From assembly GCA_963691705.1 (NCBI GenBank), contig OY829541.1, positions 50,674,377-50,738,376 on the forward strand: 64,000 nt of DNA. The letters run 5' to 3'. Below are positions 36,201 through 47,704 of the stretch, piece by piece. Under the pieces are notes generated by a model. That model was given only the letters and a program-made list of their open reading frames with translations. It was not told the origin of the DNA and searched no databases. A program made the position numbers and the translations under genes. This DNA comes from Viola odorata. Its lineage: Eukaryota; Streptophyta; Magnoliopsida; Malpighiales; Violaceae. Every line of letters starts with the position of its first letter. Position 1 is the first letter of the stretch.

Positions 36201-39200
36201 ACAGAGAAATATCCTCAGGTCTGTAGTCCTCAAGTTCCTTCTTGTCAGACATAGCCTTACCAAAACTAGAAGCAATAGTGGACGCTGAGAGACCAATCTA
36301 TGATGATTAGATTAGAGAAAAGTCAGCAAAACATGAAGAAAAGAAAATATCAATAACTATAGATATAGTTGGCATGCTAATTCATAGTACAAAGACTTCC
36401 TGCAGTTTCCAACATGATATGCAAAACCATAATAAAAGGAGTATATACCGAAACTTGGTTATACCTTATTATAGTCCAAACCACCATAAATATCACCAAC
36501 AAGCATGTCAACAGTCCTATTGTCTCCCCTTTGACTCAGCTCTAGCAACTCATCAAAACTGACATGGACAAGGATAGATTAAGATCTTAATAAAATTCCA
36601 GAGTGGAGAAGTTTACCATTTGCTTAGATATCATAATAACCTCTTGCACTTGGTTAACAGCCTTCCCAAGCCCCAGTAAGTACCGCCTCCAACATTTGTC
36701 CCACTTACTCGTTCTGACTTCCCGTCCTTATCTACCTATGGAAACATAAAGACAAAGTACACTCATAAATTATTGTCATACAAAAGCTCAACTATTCAAT
36801 TGCTGGAAAGAACATACTATGAAGATAAATGTACCTTGATCACGCTGACACCAGATCCAACGTTAACGAGAAGATAAGGAAACATATCGTTAGGGTCAAT
36901 CTGCACAAACTCTTTCTGACCTTCCATGTGAGTGAAAGCTTCATGACGAATAGCCTACTCGAAAATTGATCAACAGAGATACAGTGTTTATATATATGAA
37001 AAGAACAAATTCCAAAATATAGTTCTTAGTTTACAAATACTTGATACTAATGGTATATTTCACATCATGATTCAGAACAAGAGAAATTATTCCTATCACT
37101 GAAAACAAGAAGATCAATGTTGAGTATAATATTTAACTGATACAATAGGATAGCTACTAGTGAAAATAACATAAAAGCAAAAAACTAATTGAGATACAAA
37201 ACAATTTCTCTATGACAAGATTCCTATGGACAGGATGGAAGATGATTTGATAAACAAACTACACAATGGGCTTCAAAAATTCATGTTTGACCAACTATAA
37301 TGTCACTAGATTAGACAAGCTGAATCGAAGAATAACTTTTCAAGGAAACTATAGAGTTCAAGAAGTCATGGAGAACAGGAAATATAATAAGCGAGAATGA
37401 ATATGACATCAGAATTCCACCTTAAGCAAAAAATTTGCTCCTGCCACTAGACAGTCCATTTCATCTTCTTTGTCAAGACTAACTCCAAGCCTCTCTTTGA
37501 AGAGATCAGTAAATTTATATGCCCCACCACCTGTGGCCTTCTCAGAAAACCAACATGTTAATAGAATTGTCTAAGCATGAGATAATAACTGGACTGGAAA
37601 AGCGAAGAATATGCATCTTAAAATTATTCACTTATCCCCACAGCCAAATTGATGACCCACTAAATAGCTAAAATCATGTCTCAAGACGCATGGAACACAC
37701 AATTGGTATTTGTGTCAATCTTTTAAAACAATGGACAAAAAACACGCATACAAATTGCAAAAGAATCAGGCTGGATGAGTGCCAGATTAAAGTGCAAAAT
37801 GCTTCTAAAGAAATTCCAGTAGCACCAGCCCGGTATAGATTCCAAGGCCAATTAATTGTCTTAATTGAAAGCATTCCAAATCCTTATGAATCTATAAGAA
37901 TGTCAAATGCATGTTCAAAAACGTCTCATTTGTGTTAAGGTTTTCATCACCTCAGCCAATTATGGATCTATCCACAAAGCCTTTATTTTCTTAAACCAAC
38001 AATGTTGACACTCGTGGTTCTAGAACATGGCGATGATGAAGAGTGCAAATAGGTAATCCCGAATGAAGTGATGTCACTGTGCTACTGGTAATAAAGTCTC
38101 TCACATATTCTGATGTCAATATAAGGGCATCAAAAAACCTAGGTTAAACTTCCAACCAAAACAAATTATGACATGAAAATGCCCTTTCTATCGCTATACC
38201 TCTAATACATGCATTTGACACATAATGGCCCCTGAATTTCAATGGAGGCACTATAAACTACCAACAAAACAAGCTCTCGCAAGGTTAGACCACAAGCTAT
38301 ACCTTAATCACAGCATTCACACTAGTAGTGGCCTCAGGATGCCAGCCTCGAGAATCCATTCCTATCAGCAAAATTACAAGATTTGTCAGAAAAGGTGATG
38401 CATTAACGGAAAAATGGAGGTTAATGAAAATATTGTTGGCCACTTGAATGTGGTCAAATCAACACCTATGTATAATCAATCTAACCTGTCCTCAATGACA
38501 AAAGAAACAAGTTCGTTGAGGATGGAGAGTCAGTGAATGCTTACCCCCACGATGCAGCTGCTTAGAAGAAATAAAGTCCAAGCATTCGTCAATATTGCTT
38601 GTCTCAAACTTCACAAAGTGAAGTCTTCCACCAAGAATGGGGTAGCTTCTCCTGTTGCTACTGGAAAGCCCTAGTCTCTCTTTGATTGTCTTCTTCCTCT
38701 TGTCGTTACCTTGCTGGTCTTCATGTCTTGAAAAATACACCAACTTTATCAAAGATCCTGTAGTGAACAACTAAATCATCTTAACTTTCATGCATATGAT
38801 TATAGGATATGCACAATTTTCAAGTGCAACTACAGCAAGAACAAAAACCAGAATTGTGCCACCACAATCAAATATCAAGAAACAAACACAGAAGTGAAGC
38901 ACGTACAATGAATTACTGTTTATCACCATACCTCCAATATCAAGAGCCAGATGAGATGATATATCATCAGATTGATTAGGCAACAGAATGGTGGGATCCC
39001 TCTCCTCAAAATTCCCTCCAATTGCAGCCTTGCTAAGGTCCAGAAGGGGCCTGGAACCAGACCGATGAATAGAATTGCCAGTGTGAGCTGACATCTCTCG
39101 CTCACCTTGTATCCCCTCCTCTCTAACCTTGTCTGTAACAGGTTTGTTGGTAGCTTGAATAATCTCTGACTCTTCCTTTTTTATTATTCCGTCAATTTCA

Positions 39201-39229
39201 AGAACTGGGTCCTCTTTTAAACCAGCCAT
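30233..39229 (-). CDS. PANK2: Pantothenate kinase 2 fused to DUF89 phosphatase
   Basis: Twenty-two coding exons, 915 residues (Arabidopsis PANK2 is about 900). Exons: 38932-39229, 38545-38757, 38303-38361, 37421-37537, 36835-36954, 36641-36735, 36465-36558, 36166-36297, 35844-35956, 35565-35757, 34691-34899, 34291-34335, 34109-34157, 33278-33360, 32998-33114, 32516-32579, 32167-32313, 31914-32072, 31666-31749, 30835-31029, 30616-30687, 30233-30322. Frames join without a stop. The kinase half (residues about 95-480) has [47 protein letters not shown] and GGYFIRGH. The carboxyl half is DUF89, with [29 protein letters not shown] and [11 protein letters not shown]. PanK makes 4'-phosphopantothenate, the committed CoA step; DUF89 subfamily II hydrolyses 4'-phosphopantetheine-type metabolites. 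One intron is GC-AG. Confidence 0.95.
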
Positions 39230-40020
39230 TTACCTTAAAGCACACTAACTCCTCTCGCCTACACATTACGCATACACACCAAACAAACCGTTTTTGGTCA
39301 TACACACTTGTATTTTTACTTGTCCTATACTCAAAAATCAACCACTTCCTTCTTCTTTTATTTTTTAATATACCGAATGCCAAAAAATGGATAGAAACAT
39401 TACCAGTGGGATTGAAATTGAAAGCTATATCCCATATGATTAAAAAACTCTCAAATTATGTAAATCCAGAACCTTTATAAGAAAGAAGCAACCTCATTTT
39501 CACGATTATAGCTACAAAACTGCAATAAGTAATGAGAAATTGTCCAAATAATTTAGGCCCACTTTGAAAATGAAACCAAACATTTTTATACCCATCAGTT
39601 CCAACAAGAAAAAAACAGCTACTATTTAATGACATTTACACAGTGCAATAAATAAACCCAACAAACAACACATAGTCAATGGAAAAGCAACCAGGGAAAA
39701 ACCCAGATGGTCAAAAGCACGCATTATGCGAATGAACTATTAAAGATTGAAAATTGACAGAGAAATAGCTGAAGCGAAAGACCGGAAAACAAAACAAATA
39801 TAAAATAAGAAAAATACGCAGGGGGGAGATCGCAGACCTCCTAACTTTGACTTGTTTTGGTGATGATAAAGTAGGAGATAGTAGGCATAGTAGTAGGATG
39901 ATGGATGGATAAAGAGTTGCAAAGACTAAACAGAAGTTGCGAGAGATTAAAAAGAGTATTTTGTTTTTTTGTTTTTCCAGCTTAATATAGTAGGTCACAA
40001 ATACACGCATATCGGTGCAC
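39230..40020 (-). promoter_or_regulatory. PANK2 leader and promoter region
   Basis: The minus strand upstream of the ATG is pyrimidine-poor near the start. A donor-like GTTAGGAG|GTCTGC at about 39836 suggests a leader intron, with a first non-coding exon around 39840-39960. No strong TATA was found. This is tentative. Confidence 0.3.
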
Positions 40021-40615
40021 GTGAAAGCTACGCGCGATAGTTGGCGCCTTTGGCTTCGCGCCGTTTGGCTTGGCAAAGTCCAGCACAATTGGATAGAATT
40101 TTGTGGCAGACTTCTAATTGTAAAATGGTTGTAGATATCAACCATAAATTAAGAAATTATTCTTTAGCGACTAGTAAGGTTGCAAGATCTAAACTGTGGA
40201 TTGGATCTGGTAATAAAATTTGATATTGGAACAAAAATTTTAATTGAAAAGAAAAAAAAAGACCTAGAATTTCGACAGCTTTAGCATGTTTCTTACTAAC
40301 ACTTTGCAAGTTTGCTTGAATTTAACCTCTGCATCTTGCATTCAGTGCCCTACAAAAAGATCCAAACCATCTAGCACAACACGAAACCATACAAACTACT
40401 TTGTACACAAAACGGTGCATCTGATTGCAGCAACAAACACCATATCAGCAGAAACTATCATTATACAATACACATTATAACAAAACCATCCTTCCTGAGT
40501 AGGACTTAAAGCTGAGTATTCAGAAAAAGTTCAAATCATGCACGGTCTTATTAGCCAGTGTTTTGAAGACTCCGTCCGTCTCTAGACATTTTCATCATTG
40601 TATACATGAACACAT
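40021..40615. other. Between PANK2 and ISU1; ISU1 3' UTR
   Basis: Short spacer between tandem minus-strand genes. It holds the probable ISU1 3' UTR (about 40270-40615) and possible PANK2 promoter sequence. No other gene is seen. Confidence 0.45.
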
Positions 40616-42760
40616 CTAGGCTTTAGCAGCTTCCTCAACGGGTGCTGTCTCCGAATTACCATTTGACTGGGTGCGCTTTGTCTGGTAATCCTTTACAGCT
40701 GCCTTGATAGCATCCTCAGCAAGCATGCTGCAGTGCAGCTTAACAGGAGGAAGAGAAAGATGCTTTGCTATTTCCCTGCAACAAACACAAAAAGAAAGGA
40801 CTCAGAAACTACATGCAAAAAAAAGAAAAAGCTCATGCTCAGGTTTCCAAGCAACAGGTGGCAAAACTGGTGTTATTGAAGCTATAGGGCTTCATAGAAC
40901 AATTTGAAACACATCACATCTTCATCAATAAAGTATCCTAAACCAACGAAAGGAAAAACCGCATAAATAATAAAAACAATATAAAGGAAAAAGAAATAAA
41001 ATATTGCATGCTGCTGGTTTGAACCTATGTCCCTAACTTGAATTTTCTCTCTATTTTAAGAAAACAGTTCGTTTGGAAATTTCCTGAAAAGCTAACTTTG
41101 AAAATTCTCTATTTTCCAAAAGACAACTCAGCATTTGGTCCCCTATGAAACCAGGTATCATACTGCATGTTATACTCAATCTGAAATTTTCTGATAACCA
41201 GTTGATTTCCGGAGGATATATTAGGCATTTTTGCTTTTGAACCACATAACTACCTATTTGTACCCAAAGCTCAATCCGACTCAGCAAATGTCATATGGCT
41301 TCAAACTGATGCATATCTTGTTTGAGGCCTCCTTCCTAGAAGACTTACCTTTCCTATGTTCCAAACCAGCATTCAACAAGTCATCTCAAACCAGCATTTA
41401 CATCCCTAAACTTGTTACTTTCTGGTACAGTTTAACATAAATTAGCATAACAATCATCCACACCTTAGGAAACATGATTGCAGTAACAGAACTGGTACTT
41501 GTAGAATAAAGACAGGTGCTTATGCAACATGGTGAGCACACATGAATGCTTCCTGTTCTGTTTCTTTACCAAACATTCGACATTTTACAAAGCTAACCAG
41601 GATTCCTAAGAGAAACTATGCCCATCTAAGCAGCAGAAGGACCACCACCAATTACTTCTCCTCTCATACAACCAATGGGTCTTCTACATCCTTGGAATTT
41701 CAGTACAACTTTGACATGGATAGGTTTGTAGCGTTATTACTCATGAGAGTCTAGGTGAAAATTTGCTTGGTCGTAAGTCCTCTGGTAGGTATCTATACCA
41801 ATATGTGCACTCATCGCAATCAATAACTAAAGCCTTACCCTTGCTTAAATTTTACCGAAATAACTCCTATCCTAGCTGAAAACTCCCACAACAGAGTGAT
41901 GTTACGTTAGACCATTAACTAGGTCACATACTGCAAGAGAGTGGAGAAACAAAAGAAGAGGGAACTACAATCGTTGCTTACATTCTCAATTAGACACATT
42001 TTACAAGGAGTGCATTATTTACTTTCATGGTATTTCACTTATTCATTTCCGAACAAGTACAGAACTCTTTACCAATTGGTGCTGAATACAAGTTCAGCCT
42101 TTTGGCAAAGCAAAGTTATGGACACATTTCCACCAAATTAATCACATTCCAAACTCAAGTATAAGTCATACCCAGGAACCTTAAATGAAATCTACAACCA
42201 AACACATCATAATTGCAAAACTAATCAACATGCACAAATACGATTGATCATTTTTTAAGAGGAAAGATAAGCAATGAACTTACGTATTTTTTATGGTGAG
42301 CACCTCTTCCATCTGCTTCCCTTTCACCCATTCAGTAGCTGAAACCACAAACGATAAGAACATATTCTTGAAAACAATTTTAATCTCCTCAAGCAATAAT
42401 GAGGAGAAAACGTTTCAATTAAATTCCGCTTAGTTCCTTACCAACAGAAGAAGAGGCAATGGCTGAGCCGCACCCGAAAGTCTTGAACCTCGCGTCAACG
42501 ATTTCTCCCGTCGTCTCATCCACCTTAATCTGCAACTTCATCACATCTCCGCAAGCAGGAGCACCAACTAGGCCCGTGCCAATCGCGGGATCGTTCTTGT
42601 CGAAGGATCCGACGTTGCGCGGGTTGTTGAAATGGTCAATCACCTTCTCATGGTAGAAACGTGGGAGGATCTGAGCGGCCGTTGGCCGTGTCGCCGTTGC
42701 CGTCGCCGTTGCCGTCGCCTTCGCCTGCCCTAATAACCTGCTCGCCGCGAATCTCATCAT
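40616..42760 (-). CDS. ISU1: Mitochondrial Fe-S cluster scaffold ISU1 (IscU)
   Basis: Three coding exons, 42442-42760, 42284-42338 and 40616-40775, give 177 residues. Joins are phase 1 (G|CT gives ATEWVKGKQ) and phase 2 (AC|G gives TEIAKHL); introns have GT-AG borders, the second about 1.5 kb. An Ala/Thr-rich presequence is followed by FYHEKVIDHFNNPRNVG. The three cluster-ligand cysteines lie in GAPACGDVMK, TFGCGSAIASSS and LHCSMLAEDAI. The LPPVK motif that binds the HSCA-type chaperone is present. IscU assembles 2Fe-2S clusters with the NFS1-ISD11 desulfurase, then passes them to recipient proteins in mitochondria. Two adjacent Met codons (42758-42760 and 42755-42757) make the exact start slightly uncertain. 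Confidence 0.96.
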
Positions 42761-42818
42761 CGTTGTTAATGGGATTTTTGGCTTTTTCCTTTTTTGGGTT
42801 TGTAAACTGTGTTTTGGC

Positions 42819-43139
42819 TATATAAATAGGGTTAGCGGGTAAAACCGTAAAACCAAAAGAGGCGGTGAAGGGAGTGACACGTGGAGGATGGAGATGTTAG
42901 CGTGTTCTGTTTGCTTGGAATCTTGGATAAAGGAAGGGTGGGGCAACTGATAAATATCGCCCCCGAAATTTTTTTCCAATAAAAAACAAAACATGTAAAT
43001 GTGTGGTGACAAAAGAGAACGAAAACTTGAGCTCAAAGTAAAATTGGGTATTGCAATATGGGTAAGCCCGGCCCAACAATTCCACAATTTCAATGCCGAA
43101 GGCAATGTCCTCCTCCACCGATCCAAACCAATAGGCCCA
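42819..43139 (-). promoter_or_regulatory. ISU1 promoter: TATA box and two Site II elements
   Basis: On the minus strand a TATTTATATA box lies at 42819-42828, about 60 bases before the ATG. TGGGCC elements lie at 43070-43075 and 43134-43139. Site II motifs are a known feature of plant genes for mitochondrial components, so they fit the ISU1 role. Confidence 0.5.
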
Positions 43140-43184
43140 CTAAGACATTTAAGTTCACTTGCTGAACTTAAAATGAAACGTTAA

Positions 43185-44197
43185 GTTAACGAGTGAATAC
43201 TATAGTTTGACTTTTTTTTTATACATCACCCAATATTTAGATTATTTTATGAGTCTTTTTTGAGTCTGATTAATCTGAACACCACTGTGAAAGCCCTTTG
43301 TGGGTCAATGAGTGAGGTTTGATATCTCATCCTTTGTGTACGAAAGAATTACCTACTAGTATTATTTTACTCCCTAACATACCAACTCAGTGCGAATATA
43401 TTAAAAAAAAAACCATAATTCGATTAGTGTAAGAATGATTCAATATTATAATTTCTTAAACACATAAGGTCATTTATTTGATTTTTTTTATATGAATTTA
43501 ATCTTTATATATGAAGTTATTATTTACTGAAAGCATTTTACGTCATACGAATGGATAATCATGATAGGAGGAATCAAAGACGCAACTAATTGGAATACTT
43601 TCGTAACTATTTTGGTGCTCGATGAATATGATTTGAAGGGACTGGGATGCATTATTGATGCTCTATGGCGGAAAAAAGATGCATCAAACCAAACCAACTT
43701 TCGGTTTTGGCATCAGCAAATATGCAATTACAAATAGCTAGGAAACAGTTGACCTCTAGCTGCTATGGTGATAATACCTCCTCTAAGTCTTTATCTTCCT
43801 ACGTGACAAAAACCTCAATCACCAACATGTCACACCTTGTTTTCAACTGCCTAGCTAAGCATGGTGGAGACATTTACCCAATTACTATTACTATGTTTAT
43901 GCTTGGCCGATTAAATTATTATGTACAGATCGAGTAATTGCGAGTATTTTATTTTTTATGGAGTGATATATACGGTACAAATAGTTCTATGTCTAACAAT
44001 TACCCATGGTGTAGACATTTACCCGATAACTATTACTCTATTTATGTTTGGCTAGTTAAATTATCATGTGTGAAGTTAACTATTTATTGTGAGTATTTTA
44101 CCCTTTTATGAGCCAGTGTATATTATACGAACAAAATTAATCTCGGCCAATAAACTTAAGATAATATGAGTGGGTTCCACTAAAAATATAATAATTA
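43185..44197. other. Intergenic; no gene
   Basis: AT-rich sequence with two copies of a CATGGTG(G/T)AGACATTTACCC..ATTACTATTACT-type segment (about 43859-43893 and 44006-44042), a short diverged direct repeat. No coding support. Confidence 0.45.
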
Positions 44198-44224
44198 CCC
44201 CCTCCAACTTTATTTATTTAACAC
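44198..44224 (+). repeat. Left terminal inverted repeat of the mariner element
   Basis: CCCCCTCCAACTTTATTTAT starts immediately after TA. It matches the right end read inverted with about three differences in 27 bases. Plant mariner and Stowaway TIRs typically start CTCCCTCC. Confidence 0.9.
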
Positions 44225-44648
44225 GCCGTCGTTTTTTCCGAAAATTAAGGAAGTCTGACGCAGCCACTCTGCAAGGCAGTTTTTTGTCATTTTTTGTTTT
44301 TTAATTATTGTGGGCCCGAGCAACTCCAACAGCTACATTTCGAATTTTGGCCCAAAACTTCTGTCCTTTCGGGCTTCCCCAACACGCAACCCATATTCTT
44401 CTTCCCTTCAACAACCAAACGCTCATTAAAAAGTCAATTCCCATTCTCCTCTTCCCTTCAACCCCTAGCCCGCCAATTTCTTTAGCAAAATTTGAAGCGA
44501 ATTTCAATTAACTTTTGTTTCCCTCCATCCAAACAGTCCCGTTTCGTTTGAATTTCATAATGGGTTTCAAATTTCAATCAGCCTCTCACTCCAGCCATTT
44601 CCAATCGTGTTCCATCTACCTCTACGAACCAAACATATCATCTCTGAA

Positions 44649-46200
44649 ATGGATTCACCACTGTTTAATCTTAATCAATTGCCAAACAGTCCACAATCTC
44701 CCGAAATCAGCTCCCCTAGACTTGATGAATTCGATTCTCATGGAACATCTTTTTTTTTGGAACAAACAATATAATCGTGAATGCGGATAATGAGGTCAAT
44801 CAAGTGATCAACATTCCAGAATTGAATACAGAAGGTGGAAGCTTACAATCGGACATTCAAGGTTATTACTTCAATCTGATTTTCTGAAAATCAATTTTCA
44901 ATTTCTATTTTAAGACATGTCTCCCTTTGCTAATTGTTGAAGTGGTTAGTTTCTAAAAAAGAATTGACAGAGGCAAAAAGAAAGGTTGCCTATCATTGCC
45001 TGCTTGTGTACTGAAGAGAGGAAGAACTAGAGAGGTGACTCGCATGTTTGGAGTGGGAATTAGATCAATTCAGAGACTTTGGAAGCGTGCAAGGGAATCA
45101 GGTAAGCACGACCATCTCAATCATCGAGTGAAGAATTGTGGTAGGAAAAGAATTGAATGTGATTTAGAAAGGATCAGAGATATTCCGTTGAAGCAGAGGA
45201 CGACCATAAGCAGCCTTGCACAAGCTCTGGGTGTGTCGATTAATAGGTTAAAGGATGGATCAATAAGGCTTCACTTAAATGCAATTAAGCCCTCACTCAT
45301 ACAAGACAATCTGATAAAACAGAATGAAGCATTGCATCTCAAATATTGACCCAGCATCAGCACCACATCAACCTTCTTTCTATCATATACACAACACTGT
45401 GCATATTGATGAGAAATAGTTTTTTTTTTACCAAGAGAGCATAGAGATATTATCTTCTGCAGAATGAGATTGATCCAGTAAGAACCATTAAGAACTCAAA
45501 TTTCATTCCAAAAGTTATGTTCTTAGCTGCTGTTGCCAGGCCTAGATTTGACTCTAATGGTATTTGTATATTTTATGGTAAAATTGGGGTATTTCCCTTA
45601 GTTGAATCTATAGCAGCTGTTAGAACAAGTCTCAACAGGCCTCGTGGCACTATAGAGATTAAACCAATCACTAACATCACCAGAAATGTCATTAGGGAGT
45701 TCATGATAGGGAAAGTATTACGAGCAATTGCAAATAAATGGCCTAGAGAGAGCATTATGGAAAGGATTTTCATTCAACATGACAATACGAAGATCCATGT
45801 CCATCCTGATGATGTTGAATTCTTATGTGCGGTTGAAGCTAGTGGACTGAATGTGTCACTTGTTTGTCAGCCTCCTAATTCTCCAGTTTTAAATGTCTTG
45901 GACTTAGGATTTTTTAGAACAATTCAGTCACTCCAAAGCAAAGAGTGTGCTAAATCCGTTGTTGACTTAATTGTGCTGTTGAAGATGCATATTAGATTTT
46001 TCACAGAAGAATAGCAACTATATCTTCATGACATTACAGATCTGCATGATTGAAGTGTTGAAATGTTAAGGGAGTAACGCATACAAGATCCCTCACATAA
46101 GGAAGAAGGCGCTTGAGAGGTTAGGGGAAATTCCATCAATAATACAGTGCCATCTTGATGTGTATGCCAATGCAGTGGCACTAATATCACCATAGCATAT
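44649..46200 (+). pseudogene. Plant mariner transposase, inactivated
   Basis: From ATG at 44649 a short first segment carries FNLNQLPNSPQSP and is lost at a T-run slip. An intron-like gap (about 44862-44945) precedes the helix-turn-helix region (KELTEAKRKVAYHCLL, then after a frameshift LKRGRTREV, RMFGVGIRSIQRLWKRARES). The catalytic part starts VHIDEK (first Asp, 45408-45410), where the following Trp codon is a stop (45417-45419), then a T-run frameshift. The 45517-46014 frame has IFIQHDNTKIH (second Asp) and QPPNSPVLNVLDLGFF, in which the third catalytic Asp of the D-D-39-D triad is Val (45886-45888). It has at least three frameshifts, one nonsense change and one catalytic loss. The tail peters out by about 46200. 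Family identity is clear. Confidence 0.88.
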
Positions 46201-46610
46201 TGCAGGTGAATGTTCTCTCTTTCTTTAGCATGTGAAATTGTAAATGTGTTTTTGGTATGTAGTGCAATTGTGTAGTTTAGATAGTAAATACGTATGTGAA
46301 AGAAATGTAAAGCATTTCTTTCTGGGTATGTATTTCAGTTATGCATCTTTTTGTCTATCTATGCACTTCATTGCTGTAAACAGAAAACTATGTAATTTGC
46401 TACAATTAATGAAGATGTCTTTATGTTTAACTTTGAAAGAATGTGTGTACTGTACCCTATTTTCATTAGACTTACACAATGAGAAGATGATACACTTTTG
46501 TTTACATTCAGGGACTTCAACAACTTGTATTACACTTTTGTTTAAATTATACAGATTTATGTCATTGAATCTATACATTATTGAATTTCATATCATTCTA
46601 TAATTACACT

Positions 46611-46762
46611 CTGCACATCCCCTGCTTCCTTGTTGAATAAATCTGCACATCCCTCTGCATCCTTTAACACAATCTGCACATCACCTGCTTCCTTGAACAC
46701 AAGCTGCACATCCCTTGCTTCCTTGAACACTTTATGCATCTACAATGCTTCATTAAATAATT
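46611..46762 (+). repeat. About 30-bp tandem repeat inside the mariner element
   Basis: Units starting at about 46611, 46643, 46673 and 46703 read CTGCACATCCCCTGCTTCCT with small changes, followed by TGAACACA. A fifth, decayed unit lies at about 46733. Period 30-32 bases. In one frame it would encode a CTSPASLNT-like repeat, but no protein is supported. Confidence 0.75.
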
Positions 46763-47077
46763 ATTTGATTCTCTGCATTCAGCTGAGAATCTCTCAGCCT
46801 TCCTCCCCTGTTTTATAGGGATAGCAATATTGCAGATTTGCAGATACCTGTTGACATCAAAAGACCATTTACACACAACTTCCAAAATCAATTTTGCCCA
46901 TAATCGCCTGCACACTCAATCACACCCCTTCTTTATGTTTCCTTGTTGTTATTGCCTCTGAAAAGTCTACAAAATAACCACATCTCTGCCTCCTAACCAT
47001 ATCATCAAACACTTGCTAAATTTTCACTAAACTCCCAATATCCTATTTTTTAAACTTTTTCATTTTATAACATAACA

Positions 47078-47429
47078 ATGGATCCACATGAGGCCAAGAA
47101 CATTTTTGATATGGCTGGCATTGTGGGTGTTGAACTACACAGGGAGGTCATTGAAGTGCAGAACATGCTGATCTCCACAGAACAGCAGATTGAGAAATGC
47201 AGGAAATCAGTACCCGCATGAAGAACATAAGAAGAACATAAGGGATGATGTTCTCCGATAGTATGACGAGGAGTGTGTGGTTGCAAAGGACTTCATCCTC
47301 ACCATGGGCCAGGCATAAGTTCCACTGGTGAAAACGTTATGCAGGTTGGAGGCCAAAAGGGAGAGTCTGAAGGTGTCCCTTGATAACATGCTAAAAGTTG
47401 TTATGGGAAGTGCTAAGTCTCTTAAATAA
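47078..47429 (+). pseudogene. Degraded unknown helical ORF within the mariner element
   Basis: ATG at 47078 opens 48 codons (MDPHEAKNIFDMAGIVGVEL, amphipathic, with EVQNMLISTEQQIEKCRK) ending at a TGA (47219-47221). After a shift the sequence still looks coding (RDDVLR, stop, YDEECVVAKDFILTMGQA, stop, VKTLCRLEAKRESLKVSLDN) to a TAA at 47427-47429. The pattern suggests a former protein of about 115 residues with a coiled-coil tendency, now carrying a frameshift and two stops. I do not recognise the family. It sits downstream of, and on the same strand as, the transposase. Confidence 0.4.
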
Positions 47430-47704
47430 GAAGCCTATGTATGCAAAACAATAACATGCTAAAAGGAAAACACAAACCAGACATGTATTCCATTTGGAGT
47501 GGGAAACAGATTCAATTGGGATAAAGGTTTTTATATACACAATAACTTATCATAAAATGTACTCCGTACAAAATTAATAACAAACATACTTAGTGAAAAT
47601 TAGAAATTCTAGCAACATAAATCCAGAATTTACACAAGCCATGATGAACAAGAATACACAATTGTTCAAGACCAAAAGCATATATACAAAAGTTGTTAAT
47701 TTGT

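Noticed and set aside
42818..43126. 102-codon minus-strand ORF upstream of ISU1
   Set aside because: It has no family features and overlaps the ISU1 TATA and Site II region.
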